A DNA stretch of 64,000 nucleotides from Gari tellinella (GCA_922989275.2 OV277862.1:67965832-68029831); one strand, 5' to 3'. Counted from the first letter of the stretch, positions 1 through 10,130 are shown. The notes: generated by a model not told the origin, from the letters alone. Made by a program: numbers and translations.

Positions 1-279
1 GGGACAATGATTGCTGCTTTATAAACGGGAGAAGAAAACAAACCCGAAAACTACAGCGCAAATAAACAGTCACACATGTTAGTATGCGAGAAGAGTGACG
101 TCATTTTAGTCGGGAAAGTCCCTGACAACGGCCATAATTTACTCTTAGTTTTTTTTTCGCTAAGAAAATAATTAAGTATTTTCTTAGAGTAAATGTTAGC
201 GAAAAATAATCTTAGTTGAAAATGTTAGAGTTTAGAAATTTCTAATTAAAATACTTAGAATGTTTCAGAATACAGCCCC
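1..279 (-). mobile_element. Outer arm of a foldback DNA element (same family as 49971-52466)
   Basis: Bases 1-279 are the near-exact reverse complement of 49971-50249, including the terminal motif that here reads GTTTCAGAATACAGCCCC. The family carries multiple CTAAG/CTTAG words and a TGACGTCA palindrome near 97. The element's end is at about 279 and its body would continue to the left of the window. Confidence 0.8.
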
Positions 280-956
280 AGGACTTTTTCAGCGAACACC
301 CATCACACAGATCTCTTGCATACGATACAAGAGAAGTGACCGGGGTTCATTGACAACTTAGAAAGCAACATATTTCACCAGGTTATCGCCTCGTGCCACG
401 TTTCCCAGCATGCACATTGGGAACTTGCCGTGTTGGGTTTTCAAAAGCTTAAACATGCGCCACATTCCATTGACCTAGCCCATTAGATTTTGTAGTATTT
501 TCATACCTAAAACCTCTATTACGCAGACAAAAATTGAAAACGTTGAAGACAGCTGAAACAAGAAACATTGAGAGTGTTGCCCGAGCTACATGTAGATACC
601 AGCTTGTTTAAGAGGCTGTGCGTCGGCGAAAATACATCGATCACCACTACAAGTATTTTGAAAAGGAGTGACGTTTACGTCGATGACGTCATAACGTTAA
701 CTAGTGTGCGCCGGGGTTAGACAGGTAGGGTGTTTCAAAATACTCTGTGCTGGTCAGTTAAGATAACACATTAAAACTTCACATAGGTTTACATAAACGT
801 TTTGTTTATATATACTGACGACCGTTTGTTTTTGCTGTTTTAACGAACACTTTTATAAGGAAAGTCTACGATGTTTTGGGACAGCCCTCGTAGTTGGCCA
901 TTATTGCACAGCAGAGAATACTTTATTCTTTCCCCATTAAAATAATGTGTTAATGC
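280..956. other. Intron sequence, no feature recognised
   Basis: Downstream intron of exon 8. I see no exon, tRNA or clear repeat. A TGACGTCA word occurs near 683 next to other GACGT/ACGTC words. Confidence 0.5.
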
Positions 957-1265
957 TAACAAGAGCACCGCATGCGGGTGCCAACGCTCGTCTGTTTTGT
1001 TATTCTAGTTATGGCCAATGTTAAATTCTCCCTGTTTTACCTCTAAATGACCTTGACCTTTGTCAGACATTATCAAGGATGTATTGAGCTCAAGAACTTG
1101 TTAAGGTGAGTACACATTCTTAATATAAAGTTTGTATCACATGTAGTTCTAAAGTTATGGCCAACGTTAAGATTTCAGACAATGACAACAACAACAACGA
1201 CAAAGACAAGGCTGACGCCGGAGTGATGACAATAAGTTATTTCTTCGAAACAGACAAGCTTAAGA
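957..1265 (+). repeat. Fragment of an interspersed repeat (TGGCCAA/GACGCCGG type)
   Basis: Contains two copies of TTCTAGTTATGGCCAATGTTA-like sequence (1005 and 1149) with a middle segment, then a GACGCCGGAGTGATGAC tail and a CTTCGAAACAGACAAGCTTA end. I associate this arrangement with abundant mollusc interspersed repeats, from memory. Its end is about 30 bp from the donor of exon 8. Confidence 0.5.
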
Positions 1266-1294
1266 TGAATATGATACCTATCTATTCAACCTAC

Positions 1295-1756
1295 CCCATG
1301 TAAAGCCTTAGCCATGAATATGATGCCTGTATCTTTCTCCACGGTGAAGAAGCCACCTGGATTCTCTGTCAAGGAGTACACTATATCTGCATTCTTCCCT
1401 TCATCCTTGTCTGTTGCCCTGACAGCAAACACTCTACGCCCAGCAACCGCCGACGACTCACTGATGGATGTAGAGTATGATGGTGAATCAAAGATAGGCT
1501 TATTATCATTGGCGTCCGTGATTTGTACCCAGAATGTACAATGGGAGTCAAGGCTCTGGGGTTTCCCCTGATCAGCAGCCATTACAGTCACCGGAATTCC
1601 ACGGTCTCCTTGGGGAACTTCACGATCAAACCGCACAGCAGTAACGACACGTCCGCTAAAGGGGTCAACTTCGAACTGTGGAAATTGCCGTGGTGAGGTC
1701 ACTATCGAGTAACTGATGTTGCCATTGGCACCTCTGTCATCATCCACAGCAAGCAC
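1295..1756 (-). CDS. CadN: Neural-cadherin-like gene, eighth exon in window
   Basis: The largest exon, 462 bp (154 codons), phase 0 at both ends. The acceptor is CCTTTTCCAG before 1756 and the likely donor GGG|GTAGGT after 1295; a second GT four bases on is less consensus-like. It completes ECe and begins ECf. ECe shows VDDDRGANGNISYS, FDRE, VMAADQGKP, a cysteine in DSHCTFWVQ and a full DANDNKPIF linker. ECf shows ISESSAVAG, ATDKDEGKNADIVYS and EKDTGIIFMAKAL. The ECe cysteines near its start (previous exon) and near its end could form one disulfide, as I recall for fly CadN. The next exon lies below position 1. A + strand open frame at 1314-1571 is only its shadow. Confidence 0.93.
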
Positions 1757-1902
1757 CTGGAAAAGGTCAAAGGTCAAGGTTACAATACACAAATTTTAAC
1801 TCATTATCCCCTGACACTTCCAATGGACAAATCCAGTTTGCAATAAAGGCTTGTCCATTTTAAACTATATAGGATTGTTTTTTATAATATTTTACAAAAT
1901 TA

Positions 1903-1970
1903 CAAACAGTGAAGACCCTGATCAGAGGGCTCCTACAGGAGCCCTCTGATCAGGGACTTCAATTGTTTGC
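1903..1970. repeat. Rep C-type hairpin
   Basis: Inverted repeat with arms containing GATCAGAGGGCTCC and GGAGCCCTCTGATC, bounded by CAAACAGTG and ATTGTTTGC. It lies in a wider repeat (about 1800-2060) whose flanks recur near 6300-6500, 25390-25490, 28080-28200 and 60590-60860. Confidence 0.75.
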
Positions 1971-2231
1971 ATAGGACAAGTGTACTCTTCACAGGTACAC
2001 TTTTGATAAAAGATGCATATATGCGTCACTAGGGCTCATTGAGTTAACTCATTCAACAATGAAACTTTAAATGAAAATTTCCAATTTCTAAATTAAGTAT
2101 AGTCCATTTCTGACTAAATTAGGGTTGACTTAAACAATATATTGCAAAATGGCAAACAGCGCTGAACCTGCTTTAAGTAGACACCTGTCTTCAACACTTA
2201 GAAACATGCTATGGAGTAAAGGGTTAACAAT

Positions 2232-3477
2232 ACAAGAGCCCCATGGGGCATATTCGCTCACCTGAGAATAATTGGAAAAATGGAGATATTGATTTATGTC
2301 CAGGACTGACCTAGATATGCAACAGACCGGAACAATTTGAATAAAATATGTAAAGTATATTTAAAAGTGTCACCATACAGAATATAAAAGCTCTGGCCTT
2401 ATTAGAGTCAGAGAAGAAGATGTTTGAAATTTTCTTTATATAACTCTATGTAAAACAGTGACCCCCGGGGCGGGGCCAATTTTGACCCTAAGGGCATAAT
2501 TTGAAGAAACTTAATAGAGGACCTGTAGGCGATGATATGTGCCATATATCTAAGCTCTGGCCCTTGTAGTTTTAGACAAGAAGCTTTTTTAAGTTTTCAT
2601 TGTAAAAAATCTATTTTTAGCTCCTGTGACCTAGTTATGCAACGGACCAAAACCATTTGTACAATTTTGGTATAAGATATCTAGAAGTGTCACTATGCCA
2701 AATATCAAAGCTCTGGCCATATTAGTTTTAGAGAAGAAGACGTATGAAAATTTCACTATATAACTCAATGTAAAACGGTGACCCCCAGGGCCATAATTTG
2801 AACAAACTTGATAGAGGACCTGTAGGAGATTCTATGTGCCAAATATCTCAGCTCTGGCTCTTGTAGTTTCAGACAAGAAGATTTTTTAAGTTTTCATTGA
2901 AAAAATCTATTTTTAGCTCCTGTGACCTAGTTATGCAACCGACCAGAACCATTTGTACAATTTTGGTAAAAACATCTAGAAGTGTCACCATGCCAAATAT
3001 CAAAGCTCTGGCCACATTGGTTTCAGAGAAGAAGACGTTTGAAAATTTCACTATATAACTCTATGTAAAACTGTGACCCCAGGGGCGGGGCCAATTTTGA
3101 CCCCAGGGGCATAATTTGAACAAACTTGATAGAGGACCTGTAGATGATGCTATGTGCCAAATATTTCAGCTCTGGCCCTTGCAGTTTTTGACAAGAAGAT
3201 TTTTTAAGATTTCCTTATTTTTTCACTTTGGGTGCCATGGCAACCAGAGTTCTGCATTGTTTTTAATTCTTTGAACAAATTTGAAAGAGCTTGACCTAAG
3301 GAACATTTCTGTAAAGTTTGGTCGAATTCTGTTCAGCGGTATAGGAGGAGATGTCATTTGAAGCAATTGTTAACGACGACGGACAACGCACGACGCACAA
3401 CGCCTGACGGACGACGACGGACGCCGGACACAGAGCCATCCCAATAGCTCACCTTGAGCCTTTGGCTCAGGTGAGCT
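2232..3477 (+). mobile_element. AGGTGAGCT-ended interspersed element, long copy
   Basis: Starts ACAAGAGCCCCATGGGGCATA...CGCTCACCTGAG and ends with a hairpin, AGCTCACCTTGAGCC/GGCTCAGGTGAGCT. Inside, a unit of about 300-320 bp (markers TGACCCC near 2459, 2779 and 3073; CAAATATCAAAGCTCTGGCC) repeats about 2.5 times. No coding capacity. A shorter copy lies at 40529-41448. Transposon class unassigned. Confidence 0.75.
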
Positions 3478-3821
3478 AAAAATGATACAATTAGATGAAA
3501 TTGCAACAAGAATCATGTTAAAAGCAGTTTGCTGTTAAAAACTGAAATGCGTAATGCAATTTGCCTGCAGTAAACCAAGTGAAGCAATTACACTAATGCT
3601 TTCCAATATCTAATTATTATTGAAAATGTCATCTCAATCACAATCATAATAAAGTTATGGGCAAAATATTTCTTTATTTTAAACATATAACCCAGAGTGC
3701 TGCACTGGCAAAATTCAGAGCTTGTAACTGAATAATACTATAAATTCTGCTTAACCCATTACCCAATAATCTGTTTCTAGTTTTGAAGACAGGTGATCAC
3801 TTAAAGCAGGCTGACTATATA

Positions 3822-5305
3822 CCATTAGAAATAGTTCCAATATTTTCGATGCAAAAAGTAGGAAAAAAGTAGAAGGTTTTCAAGGAGAAAATTTAGGAAA
3901 AAGTAGGACGATTTTCAAATAGTAGGAACTGGGTTGATACAAATGGTCTACAAAATAACATATGAATTCATTGTGCTCATAGAAATTGATGCAAACTGCA
4001 ATTTTAAATGAAAGATATTTTCACCCAAAGACAATTTTATTCTTCTATTATAATATGGTTCAACAGGCCAAAGAGGCGATCCAACAGGTGCTGGCTATAT
4101 ACCATAAGAAATAGTTCCTATATTTTCAGGCCTTCAACTGGTCTCAATGCAAAAAGTAGGAAAAAAGTAGGAGGTTTTCAAGGAGAAAAATAGGAACAAG
4201 GGCCACTATGGCCCTAAATCGGCATTATCGCTCACCTGGTACACCATGGAAACTTAACCTATAGTGACCTAGATTATGACTGGACATGACCCACAATAAA
4301 CCATTAGAGTGTTAAAAAGATTTTTCTATGATTTGACCTAATGACCTAGTTTTTGACCAGACACAATCCACATTTGTTTTTGACCTAGATTTGATGTAGG
4401 CAAATATTCTGACAATATTTTATTCAGATCTAATGAGATTTGTAGCCTCATGAGAGTTAACACTGTTTCTATGGTTTGACCTAGTGACCTAGTTTTGACT
4501 GGACATGACCCACATTCAAACTTGACCAAGATATCAATAAGACACACATTTTGACCAAGTTTCATTAAGATCCAATGAGATTTGTAGCCTCTAGAGTGTT
4601 AACAAGGTTTTTCTATGATTTGACCTAGTGACCTATTTTTTAACAGACATGACCCACTTTCGAACTTGACCTAGATATCAATGAGGCCAACGTTGTGACC
4701 AAGTTTCATTAATATCCAATAAGATTTGTAGCCTCTAGAGTGTTAACAAGGTCTTTCTTTGATTTGACCTAGTGGCCTAGTTTTTGACCAGACATGACCC
4801 ACATTCGAACTTGACCTACATTTCATTGAGGCAAACATTTTGACTAAGTTTCATTAAGATTCAATGAGATTTGTAGCCTCAAGAGCGTTAACAAGGTTTT
4901 TCTTTGATTTGACCTAGTGACCTAGTTTTTGACTGGACATGACCCACATTAGAGCTTGACTTAGATTTCATTGAGGCAAACATTGTGACCAAGTTTCATT
5001 AAGATCCAATGAGATTTGTAGCCTCTAGAGTGCAAGCGAGCCAATTGTGAACGGCCGACAGACATCCAGTGATCCTAATAGCTCACCTTGGCACTTAGTG
5101 CCAGGTGAGCTTAAAGGTAGGAAGATTTTCAAGTAGTAGGAACTGTGTTGATACAAATGTCTACAAAATAACATATGGATTCATCGTGCTCTTAGAAATT
5201 GATGCAAACTGCAATTTTAAATGAAAGATATTTTCACCCAAAGACAATTTTATTCTTCGGTTATAATAGGGTTCAACAGGCCTAAGAGGCGATCCAACAG
5301 GTGCT
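3822..5305 (+). repeat. Local tandem duplication split by a later insertion
   Basis: Segment X (about 3822-3895, with CAAAAAGTAGGAAAAAAGTA) and Y (about 3893-4093, with CTACAAAATAACATATG...CCAACAGGTGCTGG) recur as X' (about 4090-4195) and Y' (about 5113-5305). X' and Y' are separated by the element at 4196-5112, so the duplication predates that insertion. Confidence 0.75.
4196..5112 (+). mobile_element. AGGTGAGCT-ended element with internal ~144-bp tandem repeats
   Basis: Begins ACAAGGGCCACTATGGCC...CGCTCACCTGG and ends AGCTCACCTTGGCAC/GTGCCAGGTGAGCTT. The interior is about five tandem units of roughly 144 bp, each with TTTGACCTAGTGACCTAG and GAGATTTGTAGCCTC. The units start near 4332, 4474, 4617, 4763 and 4907. 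Non-coding; inserted into a duplicated segment. Confidence 0.8.
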
Positions 5306-6600
5306 GGGGGGTCCGGGGGGTACTTCCCCGGGAAATGGAGCACCTGCCCTAAACACAAGTCAGCTTTTTGAGTGGAATGTAGTGTATGTTGAAGTGGAGC
5401 AAAGTAAATGTCCAATATCTTCAACAAAGACTTCAATATCACATTGATATTTTTAATTTAATAGTACATTAAAATCATAGTATAGAGTCAAGTCAGTGTT
5501 CAACAATCATTGTAAACTTAAAATAGGTATATGAACAGACTTTAAACCTTTCCCTTAATAATAGACATGCCTTTTAGCATAATTTATTCCTCCGCTGAGG
5601 AAAACAGTTCCATTTTATACAGTCATGAACATTTACCATAAGAAATATTTTTTATATCCTAGCAAATATTAGCTCAAAGCAGGCTGAAAGTAAAGCAGAA
5701 TTAAGGCATATTCTGCTTTATTTTCAAATCTAAAGGGGCTTTCCTCATAACTCTCATCCTGCTTAAAGCATCCCATCTGTCTCAAGAGACCACCATGCCT
5801 CCTCATTTAATTGATCATGAACATGTTTTCAACTGTTACAACACATTAATGATGGGATGAATTATTATAAAATACCTGGTCCAAGATACCTGATCAATAA
5901 TCCATTACTAGATTAAAACATGACTATCAACTAATAACTCAGTCTTCTCTGTAGCGTGTTCAATTACCATTGTTTGCTGTTTAGGTTAGCAGTTTCTGCC
6001 CCGTGTGAAGCGTGCAGAGAACAGTAGAGAAAACATTTTCTTTCCAAATAACCCTGGTTACGCTTAAACTATTATTTTCATTGCAAACAGTTTAAAGCCA
6101 GATCAGACGCCGGGTAACCCGGCATCTGATCAGGCTCCAAACTGTTTGCCACTCAGATTAAACTGGTAGTGGGAATTGCCAAAAGGTTGTCATTTTCTAT
6201 ATTTCATTGCAATGCGTTTGCACGAAATAAAAACTTTTCTCCACTGTATTTCAGACCGGTAGCCAACTAGCAATCAATGGCCACTGATTTCTTTACTGAA
6301 CTCATCACTGAAACTTCCAATCCAATTCTCAATTAAGCCTAGTCTGTTTTGGTTATCTCGGGTTGATTGGAACAAAATATTGCTAAATGGCAAACAGTGC
6401 CATTTAGAAGCACTCTGCTCAGGATATATACTGTGGGCATAGGACACATGCACTCTTTACAGGACTGGTATACTATTTGTATATGACCAGTATACTCCTT
6501 GATAGATTTCAATGAGTGAACCACCATCTGCTATGATATAGAAAATATTGTTCAACCTGCGTTAAGTAATCACCTGTCTATGGGGCAGTGGGTTACGGTA
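5306..6600. other. Intron 7-8, mixed repeat fragments
   Basis: Contains a Rep A left part (about 5547-5735, truncated at its right side) and a Rep B-like hairpin at 6082-6149 with arms GCAAACAGTTT...AACTGTTTGC and core CGGGTAACCCGG. A fragment at about 6300-6500 is related to the region around 1800-2060. No exon seen. Confidence 0.6.
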
Positions 6601-6603
6601 AGC

Positions 6604-7312
6604 TGACATGAGCCCCTCGGCCGATTTTGTGCGGGCGGACACGAGCCCCCCGCCTGTTTTGTGCGTGTGGACATGAGCCCCCCGACCCACCATATGATAA
6701 GAAACATGTTTAATTGTGTAAAAAATTCGTTTTAAAACTTTAAGTGTTTTTTGTCATAATTGCACTTTATGTATTGTGGTTTTAACCCCAAATGTATGAG
6801 AACTTTGATATGTTTGAGAATTATGAGACACAAACAACACCTTTAGCTTACGATTATAAGGACAATAGATTCAATCAATCTATCAAACTTACACGCTTCA
6901 CTGGTGGTGTTTCTTCAGTAAAGAGAGTCAAATTAAGTCCATGTATCATCAAAGTGTTACCGACAGTTTGATGCGCTAATAGGCAACGATTATCTTATTT
7001 TGTCACTATTGTGCAATCAAGTTGACAATGTAAATGATTAGTTCTATCATCATTATCTTTTCCCAAAGATGTATCATGATTAAAATGAAACAATTAATAA
7101 TTGGCGAATTATTATTAACAAGCAAGGCAATATTTATAGCAGAAGAAAAACTTAATTTTTTGCTACAAATATTAACAAAACATTAGTTAATTATCTCTCC
7201 GACCAGGGGGGCTTATGTCCGCCCGCGCAAAATAGGCGGGGGGCTCGTGTCCGCCCGCGCAAAATTGGCCGGGGGGCTCTTGTCCGGGGCGGGGGGGGGG
7301 GGGCTCATGTCC
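6604..7312. mobile_element. Foldback element with GC-rich minisatellite ends
   Basis: The left end (6604-6690) is about three repeats around GGACACGAGCCCCCCG separated by TTTTGTGCG. The right end (7200-7312) has the same units inverted, CGGGGGGCTCGTGTCCGCCCGCGCAAAA, ending in a long G run and GGGCTCATGTCC. The AT-rich middle of about 500 bp has no open frame. Likely a non-autonomous element with satellite-like terminal inverted repeats. Confidence 0.7.
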
Positions 7313-7380
7313 GTCAATTGTGGTTTACACACCAAATTATACCACATTTTCAGAGATTGTACATGTACTTCTAAAGTGTA

Positions 7381-7584
7381 TTAAACTCATTCCCCCATAA
7401 ATACGCCTTTTTACACCTTTAATTTATAGTTCCACTTTTTACAGTCATGAATATATACATATTAAGATATGGTTTCTAAATTTTAGCAGATGGTAGCTTA
7501 AAGCAGGTTGAAAGTAAAGCAGAATGTGCTTTAAGTGGTCACCTATCTTCAATACTAGAAACAGGCTATGGGGTAATGGGTTAA
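7381..7584 (+). mobile_element. Rep A piggyBac-type MITE, hairpin half lost
   Basis: TTAA-flanked copy (TTAAACTCATTCCCCCATAA ... TATGGGGTAATGGGTTAA). The left hairpin arm is present, but the sequence jumps from AGAATGTGC directly to TTTAAGTGGTC, so the right arm is deleted. Its right end is 15 bp from the donor of the exon ending at 7599. Confidence 0.8.
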
Positions 7585-7598
7585 TTATAATCTCATAC

Positions 7599-7870
7599 CT
7601 GTTCTACAAATGTGCCTATAGGCTGGTTCTCTTCCACACTAGGTGAGTAGAAACAGTTGGGAAACTGAGGCTGGTTATTGTTAGTGTCCTTGACCTCCAC
7701 CATGATGTAAGTGTTGCTAGACAACTCTCCGTTACCAGGGCAACAAGATCCATCATCATAGGCTGTGATATTGAGGGTGTAGTAGGGGACAGACTCAGGT
7801 AGAGGAGTTGTCAAGGTAATAAGGCCAGATTCTGGATCAATCTTAAATGGGTTGCTCTCTTTTCTCCGTG
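7599..7870 (-). CDS. CadN: Neural-cadherin-like gene, seventh exon in window
   Basis: A 272-bp exon with the second half of ECd and the start of ECe. The acceptor is CTGTTAACAG before 7870 and the donor CAG|GTATGA after 7599; two bases enter and the exit is phase 0. FKIDPESGLITL is the canonical cadherin D-x-E/T-G strand. LNITAYDDGSCCPGNG carries an adjacent cysteine pair, a feature I remember from arthropod Neural-cadherins and the main reason for the CadN call. The linker is DTNNNQPQF, with Asn for Asp in the NDN part. ECe begins PNCFYSPSVEENQPIGT, with one cysteine and the usual glutamate. A Rep A copy ends 15 bp downstream of the donor. Confidence 0.92.
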
Positions 7871-7929
7871 CTGTTAACAGAAGAAATGATAAATAAAACA
7901 ATATACCAAGTTATAGTCTACTTTCAGTC

Positions 7930-8243
7930 CAAATGACCGCTCATCCGGCTGTACATTTACTCCCCTGATCATTGAGCCATATTGCCTACAATATTGAGCA
8001 CAACTAACATATGGCGCAATCAAATGCAGCCGCAGTACCGGCTCAGACCCTTCACAGGTACCCATTTTAACCCATGGGTGGAGAGGAGCAATTCACGGTA
8101 CATGGCTTGCTCAAGAACATTCCTGTACATCATCGGGGATTCAGAAAAAATCCCCTAGTCAGACCGCTGGTCCGACGGGGGATCAAACTCACGATCCCTG
8201 GTACCGTAGTCCAATGTTTTACCATTGGACCACTAACGCCGCT
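7930..8243 (-). repeat. tRNA-derived SINE
   Basis: On the minus strand the head reads TTAGTGGTCCAATGGTAAAAC (box A-like) and, about 45 bp on, GAGTTTGATCCCC (box B-like). These are RNA polymerase III promoter elements derived from a tRNA. A non-tRNA body follows, with GGGGATTTTTTCTGAATCCCC and GGGTACCTGTGAAGGGTCTG. It sits in the 935-bp intron between the exons at 7870 and 8806. Small open frames across it are not genes. Confidence 0.7.
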
Positions 8244-8520
8244 AATATATACTATAACCCTGTTTAAAGGAGCAGAGGTAGTTTCAGCATCTTCTACTGC
8301 TGAATATCTAAATATAAAACGCTGCACCGTGTTAGCAACTATCACCTCAACTCTTACCTTGGCTAATAAACTAAGGGAAGAGTGCAGACTGTGCCAAACA
8401 GATCATATTCAAAAACAGTCTAGACCCAGATCAGACAGCTTCTAAAGGAGATGTATGATCTGGGTCTACATTGTTTTCAACAAATGTCAATAATACACTT
8501 AGCTGCTAATATTAGGAGGA

Positions 8521-8745
8521 TTAACTCTTTGCATGCTGGGTAATTTTTTCGTCTGCAACAATCTGTCTTCTGCTATCGTTCTAAAATTAGAATTTTCAAA
8601 ATTTCTTTTAAATTCAGTGTCAGAAAAGCAAACAGTTTGGATCCTGATGAAACGCCGCGTTATGCTGCGTATCATCTGGATCCAATCTGTTTGCAGACGT
8701 AATCACGTTGGCAGGTATATCTGCCGCTAGCATGCAAAGAGTTAA
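8521..8745 (+). mobile_element. Rep B MITE, complete copy
   Basis: TTAA-CTCTTTGCATGCTGG at the left and CTAGCATGCAAAGAG-TTAA at the right. The central hairpin has GGATCCTGATGAAACGCCGC and its partner, flanked by GCAAACAGTTT and CTGTTTGCAG. About 225 bp, non-coding. The TTAA at both ends suggests the same target preference as Rep A. Confidence 0.85.
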
Positions 8746-8805
8746 GGACGCAATCAAAATTCATCATCTGAAAATACCCTATACACCAGTGAACAGTCAA
8801 CTTAC

Positions 8806-9062
8806 GTGTAAAGTAGTATTTAATATTGTCGCCGTCCGGGTCTGTAGCTTGAACTATGGTCACCACACTGCCTACTATTTGTTCCTCATTGATGCTGGCA
8901 TACAGGTGGTCTGTACCAGACCCAAACACCGGGGCCTCGTCGTTCACATTGGTCACATACACAATGACCGTGGCCAGTCCTGATCGCCGGGGTTCTCCCT
9001 TGTCTTTCGCAGTAACATTAAACCTGTACTGGTGGTCTGTCAGGAAGTCATAGTCCAGAGCC
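8806..9062 (-). CDS. CadN: Neural-cadherin-like gene, sixth exon in window
   Basis: A 257-bp exon finishing ECc and starting ECd. The acceptor is TATTTCCACAG before 9062 and the donor C|GTAAGT after 8806. One base enters, completing Lys of KALDYDFLTD (the LDRE-type calcium motif), and one base leaves. It shows TAKDKGEPRRSG (DXA-type motif), then VTNVNDEAPVF, a slightly altered DXNDN linker. ECd opens with SINEEQIVGS and ATDPDGDNIKYYF. The last base joins CA of the next exon to give Pro. A complete Rep B insertion (8521-8745) lies 60 bp beyond the donor inside the 935-bp intron. Confidence 0.92.
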
Positions 9063-9118
9063 CTGTGGAAATAGGTGTACATATTAGAGCCTATTACAAT
9101 CAAACTGGGTCTTATCAG

Positions 9119-9308
9119 TTAACCCATTACCCCATAAATACGCCTTTTACGCCTTTAATTTTATCCCTCCACTTCAGAAAATAATTTCATTTTATACAGT
9201 TATGAATAAGTATCATAAGAAATATTTTCTATACTCTAACAGATGGGGGCTTAAAACATGCTGAAAGTAAAGCAGATGCAAGGAACAAGCTATGAAGTAA
9301 TGGGTTAA
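9119..9308 (+). mobile_element. Rep A MITE with internal deletion
   Basis: TTAACCCATTACCCCATAAATACGCC at the left and GAAGTAATGGGTTAA at the right. The left half, with the CTCCACTTCAGAAAATA and TAAGAAATATTTTCTATA segments, is present; the right arm of the hairpin is missing. It lies in the intron between the exons at 10007 and 9062, 57 bp upstream of the latter's acceptor. Confidence 0.8.
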
Positions 9309-9449
9309 TCAAAATAAATTTTGCACAGCTCCTATGAGCTTTCTGTTTTATTTTCATCCTGTTTTAATCTTCAACTTTTATCAAACAACATCATAAAATG
9401 TTCATGTGTTGAATGTATGAGGAGGAGCAGGTAGAGGAAACGGAGAAGT

Positions 9450-9827
9450 TTAACCCATTACCCCATAGCCTATTTCTAGTATTGAAGATAGGAGACCACT
9501 TAACCCATTCCCCCATAAATACCTCTTTATACGCCTCTAGTTTATTCATCCATTGTGTAAAATAGGTCCAATTTACACAATTATAGAAATGAGCCTTAAA
9601 GAAATATTTACTATATTCTAGCAGATTTTTGCTTAAAGTAAAGCATTCTGCTTTACTTTCAACCTGCTTTAAGTAGTAACTTGTTTTAAAAACTAGAAAC
9701 AGGCTATGGGGTAATGGGTTAAAGCAGGTTGAAAGTAAAGTAAAGGCGCATTCTGGTTTTCTATTAACTTGGTTTAAGAGTCTGTCTATCTTTAAAAATA
9801 GAAACAGGCTACGTGGTAATGTGTTAA
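9450..9827. mobile_element. Rep A copy carrying a nested Rep A copy
   Basis: The outer copy runs 9450-9499 and 9723-9827. The inner copy occupies 9500-9722 with TTAA at 9500-9503 and 9719-9722. The interrupted outer motif CCAC-TTAA-AGCAGG is rebuilt once a single TTAA is kept. The nest therefore documents TTAA as target site and duplication. Confidence 0.85.
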
Positions 9828-10006
9828 ACTGCCTCTTTTCATTATAACTGTGGAAATGGTCAGTGTACTTGAGTTGCCTCATATCCTTCAGGCTTTCAGA
9901 CAGACTAAACCCATTTATGAGAACAGATGTCTGTTAACACTAAACCTACCATTCACAAGGCCACACACACAATTCCAGACTAAAGAACTACTTTGAGGGT
10001 ACTTAC

Positions 10007-10130
10007 TTGGCCAGTTTTATTTCTCCGATGTATTTGTTGTTAATGACCCTGGTTTGGATGGAGAAATGGTCATTACTGACGGAGTACTCCAGTTGACCAT
10101 TAAGGCCTGAGTCCCGGTCTGTGGCGGTCA
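10007..10130 (-). CDS. CadN: Neural-cadherin-like gene, fifth exon in window
   Basis: A 124-bp exon in the middle of ECc, separated from the previous exon by an 11.8-kb intron. The acceptor is TTTTTTAG before 10130 and the donor AA|GTAAGT, an ideal consensus, after 10007. Two bases enter and two leave. It encodes TATDRDSGLNGQLEYS, which holds the DXD/DRDSG calcium motif and the typical N-G-x-x-x-Y-S turn. The strand IGEIKLA follows and runs into KALDYD of the next exon. No long open frame marks it; it was recognised from the cadherin motif between splice sites, and its phases match both neighbours. Confidence 0.88.

Noticed and set aside
1314..1571. 85-codon + strand open frame
   Set aside because: Antisense shadow of the cadherin exon at 1295-1756.
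8074..8445. 123-codon + strand open frame and 71-codon minus-strand frame
   Set aside because: Both cross the tRNA-derived SINE and a Rep C hairpin inside a cadherin intron; no protein-like composition.
9391..9882. 163-codon minus-strand open frame
   Set aside because: It reads through two nested Rep A MITEs. Similar peptides appear wherever Rep A is open.
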